This document shows positions 27,320-35,266 of a stretch of 42,811 nt of DNA, piece after piece. A model generated the notes under the pieces. It searched no databases. It saw only the letters and a program-made list of their open reading frames with translations, and was not told the DNA's origin. Within the stretch, counting starts at the first letter, position 1. Each line of letters begins with the position of its first letter. Origin of the DNA: Psychrobacter sp. 4Dc (GTDB lineage Bacteria > Pseudomonadota > Gammaproteobacteria > Pseudomonadales > Moraxellaceae); assembly GCF_002836715.1 (NCBI RefSeq), contig NZ_PJAT01000104.1, positions 1 to 42,811 of the forward strand, given 5' to 3'. The translations under genes were made by a program, and so were the position numbers.

Positions 27320-28234
27320 TTAGACCAATTCCTCAAAAAATATCTGCTGTGCCAAACGAAAGGTATTGCAGTGCGCTTCGACCACATCTTCGATATCTTC
27401 TGAATAGCCGCCACCCATCACGATAGCGACAGGGATATTGGCGGCTTTTGCTTGCTGCAGAACATATTCATCACGCGCCTTGCAACCTGCTTGTGTCAAA
27501 CCAAGTTTACCGAGCTTATCGGTAGCGAGCACGTCGACAGCAGACTGATAAAAAATCATATCTGGCGCAACCTCAGTGATTAGGCGTGGGAGCGTATCTT
27601 CTAATATTTGTAAATACTCAGCATCGCCAGTATCATTATCTAGCTCAATATCTAAGTCTGATACTTGCTTACGAAACGGATAGTTCTTTGCACCGTGCAT
27701 GCTAAAGACAAAAACGCGTGGCTCATCTGCCATGATACTGGCGTTGCCATTGCCTTGATGAACGTCCAAATCGATAACTAAAATCTTCTTTGCCTGTTCG
27801 CGATTTAGCAATAAGTTGCTAGCGATACAGACATCATTAAATACGCAAAAGCCTTCTCCATGACCAGCAAAAGAGTGATGGGTGCCGCCTGCAACATTCA
27901 TAGCCACGCCATATTGCTGAGCATATAGCGCGCACTCATACGTTGCATGAGCAATATAACGACCGCGTTCTACCAACTGCGGCGTCATCTTAAATCCGAT
28001 GGCACGAGCAGCCTTGCGCGGCAGTGTTTGAGTTTTAAGCTGATACCAGTATTCTGCAGTATGCGTGGTCAAAATCTCATCTTCGCTCAAGCGAGCAGGG
28101 GCAAAGAAGTTATCTTGGCTGATCGTTCCTTCTGCCAGCAAACGCTCAGGAATCATAATGTACTTTTGCATGGGGAAGCGGTGCTTTTCTGGCACGGAGT
28201 AGCGAAAGACGTCAGAGTAGGCAATTTTTAGCAT
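27320..28234 (-). CDS. Histone deacetylase-fold (AcuC/HDAC-like) zinc hydrolase
   Basis: A 304-residue enzyme of the arginase/deacetylase fold. It has the HDAC active-site strings AGGTHHSFAGHGEGFCVFND (His-His charge relay), VIDLDVHQGNGNA (zinc Asp and His), the third zinc ligand in QSAVDVLATDKLG, and MGGGYS with the conserved Tyr. The bacterial members remove acetyl groups from proteins, polyamines or small amines; the substrate is not determined here. It has no signal peptide. It is the third gene upstream of no obvious operon: the neighbouring minus-strand YbjN gene starts 150 nt or more away. Confidence 0.9.
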   Translation of the reverse strand: MLKIAYSDVFRYSVPEKHRFPMQKYIMIPERLLAEGTISQDNFFAPARLSEDEILTTHTAEYWYQLKTQTLPRKAARAIGFKMTPQLVERGRYIAHATYECALYAQQYGVAMNVAGGTHHSFAGHGEGFCVFNDVCIASNLLLNREQAKKILVIDLDVHQGNGNASIMADEPRVFVFSMHGAKNYPFRKQVSDLDIELDNDTGDAEYLQILEDTLPRLITEVAPDMIFYQSAVDVLATDKLGKLGLTQAGCKARDEYVLQQAKAANIPVAIVMGGGYSEDIEDVVEAHCNTFRLAQQIFFEELV

Positions 28235-28328
28235 AAGATTTCTAGCTTAGTATTGATGGTTTTTTGGATAGAAAAATAAAGGGATAAGTATCAGCTATCG
28301 TCGACTATAACTTGACTGAAAAACCAGT

Positions 28329-28396
28329 TTATCGAATGAACTGAGCTGTTGAACAAACTGAGTTATCGAACGGACTGAACTATTGAACAAACTGAG
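28329..28396 (-). repeat. Four 17-nt tandem repeats across the ybjN-like stop codon
   Basis: On the minus strand the units are CTCAGTTTGTTCAATAG (28396-28380), TTCAGTCCGTTCGATAA, CTCAGTTTGTTCAACAG and CTCAGTTCATTCGATAA (ending 28329). They alternate as a 34-nt double unit. The first unit encodes the last residues (QFVQ) and the TAG stop of the upstream gene. Confidence 0.85.
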
Positions 28397-29198
28397 TCGG
28401 CAAAAAGAATGTCCGCGCGTCTGACTGTTGACGTAGCTCTAACAGTAACGTATGCATGTCTTCAGCAGGGTCTTGGTTATTAACCAAGTTGCCAAACAGC
28501 TCATTGGCGACCGTGGTCATCGCAACCACACTTTGCAATAAATGCTCAATGATCTCATTGTCGATCCCAACTGCTTCGACATCGATAGCGTTTTTGTAGC
28601 GTATTTCGCCATCGTTGACATCCATCTCTAGATTGCCGATTAGCATGTCATAGTTGATTTGGGTAATAAGTAGCATCGCGGCACTTTGATGACTTTCTGG
28701 TATCAGAAATGGCAGAATGCCATAAACTGCCAGCAGCTTATTTTTTTCTTGCACCCGAAACAGATAGCCACAGTTTATTTGCTTATGACGCATTCTTAAG
28801 GATAAATGATGTGATTTTTGGCTGTCGTTGGTTTTGGGTCGATAGTGCGTGTAGTGCCACTGCTTGTCATTGAAGTATTGTTTTAAGCAGTCGACGATAG
28901 GCGTGTCACTTTGGTTTTGAGATTCTGCATTTGCGCTCTCGGTTTTTAAGTTATCGGTTTTAAGTTGAGATGTATTTGCTTGCGCTTGATTGCTATCCTG
29001 TTCGCTGCCCTGATTCGTCTCTAACTCATGAGAGATATCAGGAATATCAGCTGATATATTTTTTGTATTATTAACCTCGCTGTCAGCAAGTGATGCAGGC
29101 CTTTGCTCGCTTGCAGCATCGACGACTGACTGCGGTGCGGAAGCAGTCAGTAACCGTTTTATTTTTTGCCACAAGCTGAGTTTATTGCGTTGACTCAT
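28380..29198 (-). CDS. YbjN-domain protein with disordered N-terminal half
   Basis: A 272-residue protein. Residues 1-105 are low complexity (Ser, Gln, Asp, Asn), with a short basic helix at the start (LWQKIKRLLTAS). The folded part from about residue 110 has a YbjN-like pattern: a weak N-terminal strand, RVQEKNKLLAVYGILPFLIP, then LLITQINYDMLIGNLEMDVNDGE, RYKNAIDVEA and a helix ending MTTVANELF, typical of the YbjN/Tir-chaperone-like fold, which often acts as a protein-binding module. Its coding end lies in a tandem repeat. It follows the unrecognised helical gene with a gap of about 30 nt, so the two are likely an operon. Confidence 0.72.
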   Translation of the reverse strand: MSQRNKLSLWQKIKRLLTASAPQSVVDAASEQRPASLADSEVNNTKNISADIPDISHELETNQGSEQDSNQAQANTSQLKTDNLKTESANAESQNQSDTPIVDCLKQYFNDKQWHYTHYRPKTNDSQKSHHLSLRMRHKQINCGYLFRVQEKNKLLAVYGILPFLIPESHQSAAMLLITQINYDMLIGNLEMDVNDGEIRYKNAIDVEAVGIDNEIIEHLLQSVVAMTTVANELFGNLVNNQDPAEDMHTLLLELRQQSDARTFFLPTQFVQ

Positions 29199-29228
29199 AA
29201 TAGTATGTTGACAAGTAAGGGTTATAAG

Positions 29229-30332
29229 TTAATCGTGACCGTGCGCCAAACCTTCTTTAATAGCAGGCTGTGCATAAAACGCTGCTAGCATCTCACGAAT
29301 ATGGGCCGTTAACCAAGGCGTCTCAAGAGCATCGTACACGATAGGCAGTAGTGTAGTGCTACATTGCTTCATGGCCGCTTCATCAATGTGCAAACTCGCC
29401 GCAATGGTCGCCATCGTGTCAGACTGATGATTGGCATACCAAGTGTCGATGCTTGCCGAGACTAAGCTGTGCAGATACGGTGACAGTCGCAGGCGGTTGT
29501 AGCTTTGTTGGATACTGGCTTCGATATGGTCAATGCTACTGTTACCGGGCTCGTCGCTTAAATAGGTTTGTAGCTCACTAATGGGTTGGTCTTTGATACG
29601 ATCCCAACCCATGACCATCAGACGCGCCACTTCTTCGTTTGATAAGTGTTCTTGTGCATTGGCTTCGGCTTTGCGCGTCAAATCTTTGATATTGCGATGC
29701 AGGTACGTTTGCAGTTTTTCATCGAGGTTTCTGTTGGTCGCCTTTTCAAAAGAGCTGCGCCCAAGCTTCATCAATTTACCAACACCACCTGCTTTATCGA
29801 GGGTGCTTTCCATAAAGTCGTTGATAGCGTGATAGAGTGTTTGGGTCAATAAATCTGCAAAGGTTTCGTTACCGACCAGTGTATGAATCAGTATGTTACG
29901 CTGCTGCTCATGGCTACCGATATAGTTGGCAAGGGTTTCAACTTGGGTATCATCGACCAGCTCAGACAAAGGCACGTTGTCATTGACTGGATGATAAATA
30001 ACAGTGTGCAAAATATCACGGATATCGGTACGCATCACCTCAGTCATCTGCTGATTTAACAGCCAGTCTTTCATCAGCTGCTGTAAATGGTCACAGGTAA
30101 TATATTTGCTCAAAGGCTGCGCACCAAACCATTGCCAAGCTTCCATCGCTAGTGGCTCAGCTTGCTCGTGCAACCACTGCTGTATAAAGTTAACTTGAGC
30201 ATCAATCAAGCTATCTACTGTCAAACGGCTGGCTGATGGCTCTTTTGACAAGTTAGTGTCTGCGTTGTCAGTCTCTGTATCAGGCATTTGTGTTTGGCTA
30301 TCTGGTGAAGTCGGCATAGGTTTTGAAGTCAT
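29229..30332 (-). CDS. Unrecognised helical cytoplasmic protein
   Basis: A 367-residue protein I do not recognise. Residues 1-38 are disordered; the rest is predicted to be nearly all alpha-helical, with repeated patterns such as LADLLTQTLYHAINDF, KAGGVGKLMKLGRSSFEKA, LSNEEVARLMVMGWDRI, and a C-terminal block with LPIVYDALETPWLTAHIREML. No signal peptide, membrane segment or catalytic motif is visible. It is first in a probable two-gene unit with the YbjN-domain gene and is divergent from ccmA, separated by about 160 bases. I would expect conservation in Moraxellaceae, but this is untested. Confidence 0.75.
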   Translation of the reverse strand: MTSKPMPTSPDSQTQMPDTETDNADTNLSKEPSASRLTVDSLIDAQVNFIQQWLHEQAEPLAMEAWQWFGAQPLSKYITCDHLQQLMKDWLLNQQMTEVMRTDIRDILHTVIYHPVNDNVPLSELVDDTQVETLANYIGSHEQQRNILIHTLVGNETFADLLTQTLYHAINDFMESTLDKAGGVGKLMKLGRSSFEKATNRNLDEKLQTYLHRNIKDLTRKAEANAQEHLSNEEVARLMVMGWDRIKDQPISELQTYLSDEPGNSSIDHIEASIQQSYNRLRLSPYLHSLVSASIDTWYANHQSDTMATIAASLHIDEAAMKQCSTTLLPIVYDALETPWLTAHIREMLAAFYAQPAIKEGLAHGHD

Positions 30333-30390
30333 ATTTTAAAGTCGTTTTTTTTTAAGGTCGTACTTTTTGAAGTCAGAGTAATCGACAATT

Positions 30391-30399
30391 TGTTATACT
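30391..30399 (+). promoter_or_regulatory. Candidate extended -10 promoter of ccmA
   Basis: TGTTATACT fits an extended -10 element (TGnTATACT). Transcription near 30406 would give a leader of about 90 nt. No good -35 box is seen at 17 bases, which extended -10 promoters tolerate. Confidence 0.35.
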
Positions 30400-30494
30400 G
30401 TGTGTTTGTAGCGAGCATAGGGTATTATGCCACGAACATTGCCTTTGTTTGTGATGAATATTGATTGCTGCTTGATAAATAACCAGAGGTTTTG

Positions 30495-31124
30495 ATGACG
30501 GTTTTGGATACGCCTTTACTTGCACTTGATGAGCTGACGGTTCAGCGCGGTGAGATACCGCTGTGCGAAGGCGTTGCGTTGCAGCTATCTGCTGGTAGTA
30601 TTTGCCATTTGATTGGGGCAAATGGGACGGGAAAGACCACGTTACTCATGCAGTTAGCTGGATTGTTACCTGTTCTGGCAGGTGAGGTTACTTATCAAGG
30701 ACAGTCGTGCCTGCCCATCCAGCCTTTATATGTCTCGCACCAGTTGGGCATCCATCCAAATCTGACAGTGGCACAAAACCTGACGTTTCTACTGAACTTA
30801 TATGGCATCACGCCAAGTATTACCGATATTGATGATGCACTCACATGGGTTGGGCTACAAGGGTTTGAAACGATCAGCTCCAGTCATCTGTCCGCTGGGC
30901 AAACGCGGCGCATCACGCTGGCACGATTGTACTTGTTAACTCCTGACGTGACACCGCTCTGGTTACTTGATGAGCCTTTCACGGCGCTGGATGTTGATAT
31001 GGTGGCACGTATGGAAGAGCGGTTATGCGACTTTGCACAGGCTGGCGGGTCGATACTAATGACCAGCCATCAGGCAGTCGGTGTCGCCAATCAAGTGCTC
31101 GATTTGTCAAATTACATGGTATAA
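30495..31124 (+). CDS. ccmA: CcmA haem exporter ATP-binding protein
   Basis: A 209-residue ABC ATPase of the cytochrome c maturation haem-handling complex CcmABCD. It has Walker A GANGTGKT, the signature LSAGQTRRITLARL, Walker B LWLLDEPFTALD and the H-loop region MTSHQAV. The preceding TTG is also possible, but ATG 30495 with AGAGG upstream is preferred. It drives release of holo-CcmE. The stop is separated from ccmB by about 45 bases. Confidence 0.95.
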   Translation: MTVLDTPLLALDELTVQRGEIPLCEGVALQLSAGSICHLIGANGTGKTTLLMQLAGLLPVLAGEVTYQGQSCLPIQPLYVSHQLGIHPNLTVAQNLTFLLNLYGITPSITDIDDALTWVGLQGFETISSSHLSAGQTRRITLARLYLLTPDVTPLWLLDEPFTALDVDMVARMEERLCDFAQAGGSILMTSHQAVGVANQVLDLSNYMV

Positions 31125-31169
31125 GTTTGATTGCTATCAGTACCATCAGTATACGTGCAAGGACAAATA

Positions 31170-31916
31170 ATGACAGACAGTCCAATACAAGTAGGATCAG
31201 TAGCAGCCATGAATAAAAGCCCAAATGCTATTGTCGCAGTGCCTCGCAGTATTGGCTTCCTGCAGCTGTGGCGCCGTGAATGGCAAGTCAAGCAGCAAGG
31301 AGCGGTACAATGGTTGTATCCGTTAGTACTGTTCTTAGTGATTATTACTTTGTTTCCGCTGGCAGTCGGTAGTGAGCCTGCGCTATTGCATCGTCTGGGT
31401 GTATCAGCGGTGTGGATTGCTGCATTGTTGTCACTGGTCATGGGTGTTGATGGTTTATTTAAGCCTGCGCTTGATAATGGTACGCTTGCACAATTGGTCG
31501 TCGCCAAAGCGTCACTACCGTTATGGGTGCTGATACGTCTGGTCATTCACTGGATATTTAGTAGTGGTATTGTGGCGGTGCTAAGCTTGCTTGCTGTGCC
31601 TTTGTTTCAGCTGAGCTGGTTTGAGGCATGGGTGTTGATGGCATCTATCGTGACAGGCAGTCCGATGCTGTTGATGCTATCAGCGGTCGCTAGTAGCCTG
31701 ACACTATCACTAAAGAATGGTGCAGTGCTGGTGCCTTTGATTGCGTTGCCTATGCAGTTACCCGTATTGATTTTTGCGACAGGCGCGGTCGACTTATTTG
31801 CCTCTGGGCTGAACGGTTTGCCTATTCTAGCCTTATTACTAGCAGGAAGTATTATTTCTGTCTTAGTTATGCCATGGGTGATTGCTACAACTTTAAAAAT
31901 GTCATGGCTTAATTAA
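31170..31916 (+). CDS. ccmB: CcmB haem exporter permease
   Basis: A 248-residue protein with six hydrophobic segments, matching CcmB: LWRREWQVKQQGAVQWLYPL with LFLVIITLFPLAVG, then LRHLGVSAVWIAALLS-type sequence (LLHRLGVSAVWIAALL), GTLAQLVVAKASLPLW, and SGIVAVLSLLAVPLF. It pairs with CcmA. A TTG at 31131 would extend the N-terminus by 13 residues, but ATG 31170 has AAGGA six bases upstream. The N-terminus is about 25 residues longer than in E. coli CcmB, of which part may be spurious (a further ATG is at 31209). Confidence 0.92.
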   Translation: MTDSPIQVGSVAAMNKSPNAIVAVPRSIGFLQLWRREWQVKQQGAVQWLYPLVLFLVIITLFPLAVGSEPALLHRLGVSAVWIAALLSLVMGVDGLFKPALDNGTLAQLVVAKASLPLWVLIRLVIHWIFSSGIVAVLSLLAVPLFQLSWFEAWVLMASIVTGSPMLLMLSAVASSLTLSLKNGAVLVPLIALPMQLPVLIFATGAVDLFASGLNGLPILALLLAGSIISVLVMPWVIATTLKMSWLN

Positions 31917-31943
31917 ACGATTTGCTTTTTGCAGTCCTAAAGT

Positions 31944-32055
31944 CCAGTTGTCGAAATTTGATTATTTAAGCCCAGTTATCTAAATCTAGTTATCTAAATC
32001 TAGTTATCTAAATCTAGTTATCTAAACCTAGCCATCGAAATTTAGTTATCTGCAT
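31944..32055 (+). repeat. Eight degenerate 14-nt tandem repeats between ccmB and ccmC
   Basis: The consensus unit is CTAGTTATCTAAAT. Perfect or near-perfect units run from 31972 to 32027, followed by CTAGCCATCGAAAT and TTAGTTATCTGCAT; an earlier unit CCAGTTGTCGAAAT (31944-31957) and one strongly decayed unit precede them. Fourteen is not a multiple of three, and no ORF crosses the array. Confidence 0.88.
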
Positions 32056-32091
32056 CACATGTATTAACATCGTGGTGAAAACTGGCAATTT

Positions 32092-32100
32092 TGCTATAAT
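32092..32100 (+). promoter_or_regulatory. Candidate extended -10 promoter of ccmCDE
   Basis: TGCTATAAT is a perfect extended -10 element 131 bases before ccmC. It could give ccmCDE its own transcript, separate from ccmAB, just downstream of the 14-nt repeat array. Confidence 0.45.
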
Positions 32101-32230
32101 AGTCAATTGAATACGTAAACAGCTCTTTGTAGATTCTATCCAGTGTTTAACGCCAGCAGGTGAGTTGATAGTGGTGCCTTTATAGACCGCATCCTTTATC
32201 GCCAGTAAGCTGTGTAATAGGTTTCTTCCC

Positions 32231-33019
32231 ATGCCCAACCTGAATAACGTCTCATCCCCTAACTTGTGGCAGCGCATTTGGCAGGGTTTCTTGACCACTG
32301 TGGGTACCAAGCAGTTTTTTCGTATCTTTAGCCCTTGGGTCAAGTGGTTAGCGATATTGGCCAGTCTCTGTTTGCTCATTGGTAGCGTATGGGGCCTTGC
32401 TTTTGCGCCGCCTGATTATCTTCAGGGCAATAGCTATCGCATTATCTTTATCCATGTTCCAGCGGCCAGTCTTGCCATTTCTATCTATTTTTCCCTTGCA
32501 GTTCTAGGGGTAATCTATTTGGTATGGAAGATTAAGACGGCCAGTTTGGTTGCGCAGGCACTTGCCCCGATGGGGTTTTTACTATGCGTTATCAGTTTGC
32601 TTACAGGCTCTATCTGGGCAAAGCCAACATGGGGCACTTACTGGGTGTGGGACGCACGCCTTACGTCAATGCTGATATTAGCGTTTCTATATGCGGGCGT
32701 GATGGCACTGTTTGCCGCTTTTGAGCATACGGCCAATCGCGGTAAAGCGGCTGCTATTTTATCTATTGTAGGCGCAGTGAACCTGCCTATTATCAAGTAC
32801 TCAGTAGAGTGGTGGAATACCTTGCATCAAGGCGCGACGTTTAGTTTGACCGCCGCACCGAAGATGTCGGCAGATATGTGGATGCCTTTGTTACTGATGA
32901 TTATAGGCAGCTATTTACTGGTTGCAACATTAGCGATTTATCGTACCAACACGCTGATTCTATACCGTGATCAAGGCAAAGCGTGGGTCAAAGAATACAT
33001 TCGTGGTCAATACAAATAA
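32231..33019 (+). CDS. ccmC: CcmC haem transport protein
   Basis: A 262-residue protein with six membrane segments. It carries the tryptophan-rich haem-binding motif WGTYWVWDARLTS and the flanking histidines in IFIHVPAASLA and SVEWWNTLHQGATFSL, all diagnostic of CcmC, which delivers haem to CcmE in the periplasm. An N-terminal stretch of about 30 residues precedes the first membrane helix. The gene starts 314 bases after ccmB, an unusual gap filled with a repeat array. Confidence 0.95.
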   Translation: MPNLNNVSSPNLWQRIWQGFLTTVGTKQFFRIFSPWVKWLAILASLCLLIGSVWGLAFAPPDYLQGNSYRIIFIHVPAASLAISIYFSLAVLGVIYLVWKIKTASLVAQALAPMGFLLCVISLLTGSIWAKPTWGTYWVWDARLTSMLILAFLYAGVMALFAAFEHTANRGKAAAILSIVGAVNLPIIKYSVEWWNTLHQGATFSLTAAPKMSADMWMPLLLMIIGSYLLVATLAIYRTNTLILYRDQGKAWVKEYIRGQYK

Positions 33020-33035
33020 CGGCTAGGAAAACACT

Positions 33036-33257
33036 ATGCAGCCTTACTTTTATAGCGTATCTGAGTTTTTTGCCATGGGTAAGCATGGGGTTTTTGTGTG
33101 GTCGTGCTGGGCGATAACGATCGGCGTGATGTTGGCATTTATTATCTATAGCCGCAGACAGCGACAGTCACTTATCAAACAGCTGACCATCCAGCAAGCG
33201 CGACAAGCACAACGGACGACCAAAACCTCAATGCCTGTAACCAAACAAGCTGAATAA
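33036..33257 (+). CDS. ccmD: CcmD haem exporter small subunit
   Basis: A 73-residue protein with one membrane helix (VWSCWAITIGVMLAFIIYS) preceded by FFAMGKHGVFVW and followed by a basic tail (RRQRQSLIKQL). This is the CcmD pattern. It starts 16 bases after ccmC. CcmD is needed for release of haem-loaded CcmE from CcmABC. Confidence 0.9.
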   Translation: MQPYFYSVSEFFAMGKHGVFVWSCWAITIGVMLAFIIYSRRQRQSLIKQLTIQQARQAQRTTKTSMPVTKQAE

Positions 33258-33500
33258 AAATCATCTTAATATCATGGTTTTAGCGTAAGAAACCGTATCC
33301 TTACACTGACAAAAATATGACCTTATAGGCAGTGATGAGGCTTATTGATTTGTCTGAAAAATGCTACCATATAGCAATTAGAAGAGTACGATTAGAAAGA
33401 CATTTTTAGAACGTTTTTCTAATGGTAGTTTCTTCAAAATTTTCTGTTTTGTAGATTGATAATGGTTTATAAAACAGTGACTCATTAATGGGGTAGTGGT

Positions 33501-34001
33501 ATGAATGCAGTTCGTCGGAAAAAACTGACGTGGGTTATGTTTACGCTGGCAGGTGCGGCAGTAGCAGTTATGTTGGTTATCTATGCCATCGGGCAGCAAA
33601 CTGACTACTACTTTGATGCAACTGCGATTGCCCAAGGTGAAGCGCCTCAAGACAAACGTATTCGTGCTGGTGGTATGGTGGTTGCCGGTAGTGTGCAGCG
33701 TGCAGCAGACAATCCATTAGATGTTGAGTTTGCGATTACTGATTTTCAGTCAACCGTGCCAGTGACTTACCAAGGTATTTTGCCAGACCTATTTGCTGAA
33801 AATTCAGGCGTCGTGGCTACGGGTAAAATGCAGGGCGATACTTTCGTCGCTGGTGAAGTATTGGCTAAACATGACGAAAACTATATGCCACCAGAAGTTG
33901 CCAAATCTATGAAAGAAAATAATCGCAGCGGAGCGATACCTTCTTCTGAACAGTATAATCCTGCTGAAAAGGTTCATGAGACTGAAACGTTACAACAGTA
34001 A
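33501..34001 (+). CDS. ccmE: CcmE cytochrome c-type biogenesis haem chaperone
   Basis: A 166-residue haem chaperone: an N-terminal anchor ([20 protein letters not shown]) and a periplasmic OB-fold domain ([31 protein letters not shown]). The covalent haem ligand motif [11 protein letters not shown] includes the essential His and the axial Tyr. It is separated from ccmD by 243 bases, which include no clear gene. The ccm locus stops here: ccmF, ccmG and ccmH do not follow. A terminator lies 25 bases downstream. Confidence 0.96.
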   Translation: MNAVRRKKLTWVMFTLAGAAVAVMLVIYAIGQQTDYYFDATAIAQGEAPQDKRIRAGGMVVAGSVQRAADNPLDVEFAITDFQSTVPVTYQGILPDLFAENSGVVATGKMQGDTFVAGEVLAKHDENYMPPEVAKSMKENNRSGAIPSSEQYNPAEKVHETETLQQ

Positions 34002-34025
34002 TGATTGTGAGTTTTCATACCATAT

Positions 34026-34056
34026 AAAAAAGCCACCGATTATCGGTGGCTTTTTA
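34026..34056. terminator. Bidirectional terminator after ccmE
   Basis: AAAAAGCCACCGAT and ATCGGTGGCTTTTT form a strong hairpin between ccmE and the convergent aldo/keto reductase gene. Confidence 0.9.
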
Positions 34057-34101
34057 TTTTGCTGCGTTTAGCTAATCAATTAATCGTACTTATTAACCCT
34101 G

Positions 34102-34950
34102 TTAGTCATCCCATACTGGACTATAGTCAGGATGTTCAATTTTACGACCGTCAGAGCTGGCTAGGTTACCGATTTTTTCTAACTCATCTGCACTTAACTC
34201 AACTTTAATGGCATCTAGATTGCCTTGCAAGTGATCAGGGTTAGACGTTTTCGGAATAGCCACACGATGCTTGTCTGATAAGATCCATGCTAGTGAGATT
34301 TGTGCTGGCGTTACGTTGTGCTTATCTGCAATCTCTTTAATTACTGCGTTATCAAATACATCACCACGCGCTAATGGCGAGTAGGCTTCTAGTAGAATAT
34401 GATGATTATTTAAGAAGGTCTGCAATGTGTTTTGTTTAATGAACGGATGAAACTCTACTTGGTTGACGACGATAGGCACATCAGCATATTTCTTGGCTTC
34501 AATGATATTAGCAATATTGAAGTTTGAAACACCAATATGACGCGTCAAACCTTGCTTTTGGAGTTCACACAGCGCAGGAATGGTCTCAGATAACGGCACG
34601 CGGTCATCAGGCCAGTGCAACAGCAACAGATCGACATAATCTGTACCCAAATCTTCCAAAGAACGCTTGGCTGCTGCGACCAGTTTTTCCGGTTCAAACT
34701 TCATATCATCTGGAAAAATCTTGGTAGTCAAAAAGAACTTATCGCGAGCCACACCTGATTGTCTGATGCCTTCGCCAACTTCTTTTTCATTACCATAAGC
34801 CTGAGCAGTATCGATATGCTCATACCCCATTTCTAACGCTTTTTTGACCACGTCTACGCAATCTTGTCCAGTTGACTGCCAAGTACCTAGGCCTAGGATT
34901 GGGATATTTGCTTGTCCAGCGGTACGAATATTATAGTTTTTAGCGCTCAT
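34102..34950 (-). CDS. Aldo/keto reductase
   Basis: A 282-residue NADPH-dependent (beta/alpha)8 reductase. The catalytic tetrad is visible: Asp in HIDTAQAYGNE with Tyr, Lys in FFLTTKIF, and His in LLLHWPDD. The cofactor segment IPKTSNPDHLQGNLDAI follows, with IPKTS as usual for AKR3/AKR5 members such as 2,5-diketo-gluconate reductases. Substrates are likely broad aldehydes or ketones; none is proven. Monocistronic. Confidence 0.93.
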   Translation of the reverse strand: MSAKNYNIRTAGQANIPILGLGTWQSTGQDCVDVVKKALEMGYEHIDTAQAYGNEKEVGEGIRQSGVARDKFFLTTKIFPDDMKFEPEKLVAAAKRSLEDLGTDYVDLLLLHWPDDRVPLSETIPALCELQKQGLTRHIGVSNFNIANIIEAKKYADVPIVVNQVEFHPFIKQNTLQTFLNNHHILLEAYSPLARGDVFDNAVIKEIADKHNVTPAQISLAWILSDKHRVAIPKTSNPDHLQGNLDAIKVELSADELEKIGNLASSDGRKIEHPDYSPVWDD

Positions 34951-35184
34951 ATTATTATCCTTGTTATGTGTGTCTTATAATTTTCATTAGTTTTAAATGT
35001 CATCAATAGTATGGTCTAACGAGTAAATTACTATTGAGCCTGTCCACTATAAGAAAAACCAAAGACAAGTGGAAGCGTGAGTGACGGTTTCCTACAAAGG
35101 GCAAACAGGCTGTAACGTGATTGTTTGTGACCATTTGGCTTTTTATGAGAGGTTTGAAGAAATGATGCCCTCAAAATCAAGGCC

Positions 35185-35221
35185 ATAAAAAACGCCCATC
35201 ACTCTAAGTAATGGGCGTTTC
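35185..35221 (-). terminator. Terminator after metQ
   Basis: On the minus strand AACGCCCATTACTT pairs with GTGATGGGCGTT (one or two mismatches next to the loop) and is followed by TTTTT. It lies about 45 bases past the metQ stop. Confidence 0.85.
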
Positions 35222-35266
35222 TATTAATCATAACACCTAAAAAACTAGGTACTTTGATTTAAAGTC

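Noticed and set aside
31112..31546. 144-codon minus-strand frame inside ccmB
   Set aside because: It is antisense to ccmB; its composition is the shadow of the real gene.
28329..32055. CRISPR array in the short repeats
   Set aside because: The units are 14 and 17 nt, directly abutting without spacers, and no cas gene is present.
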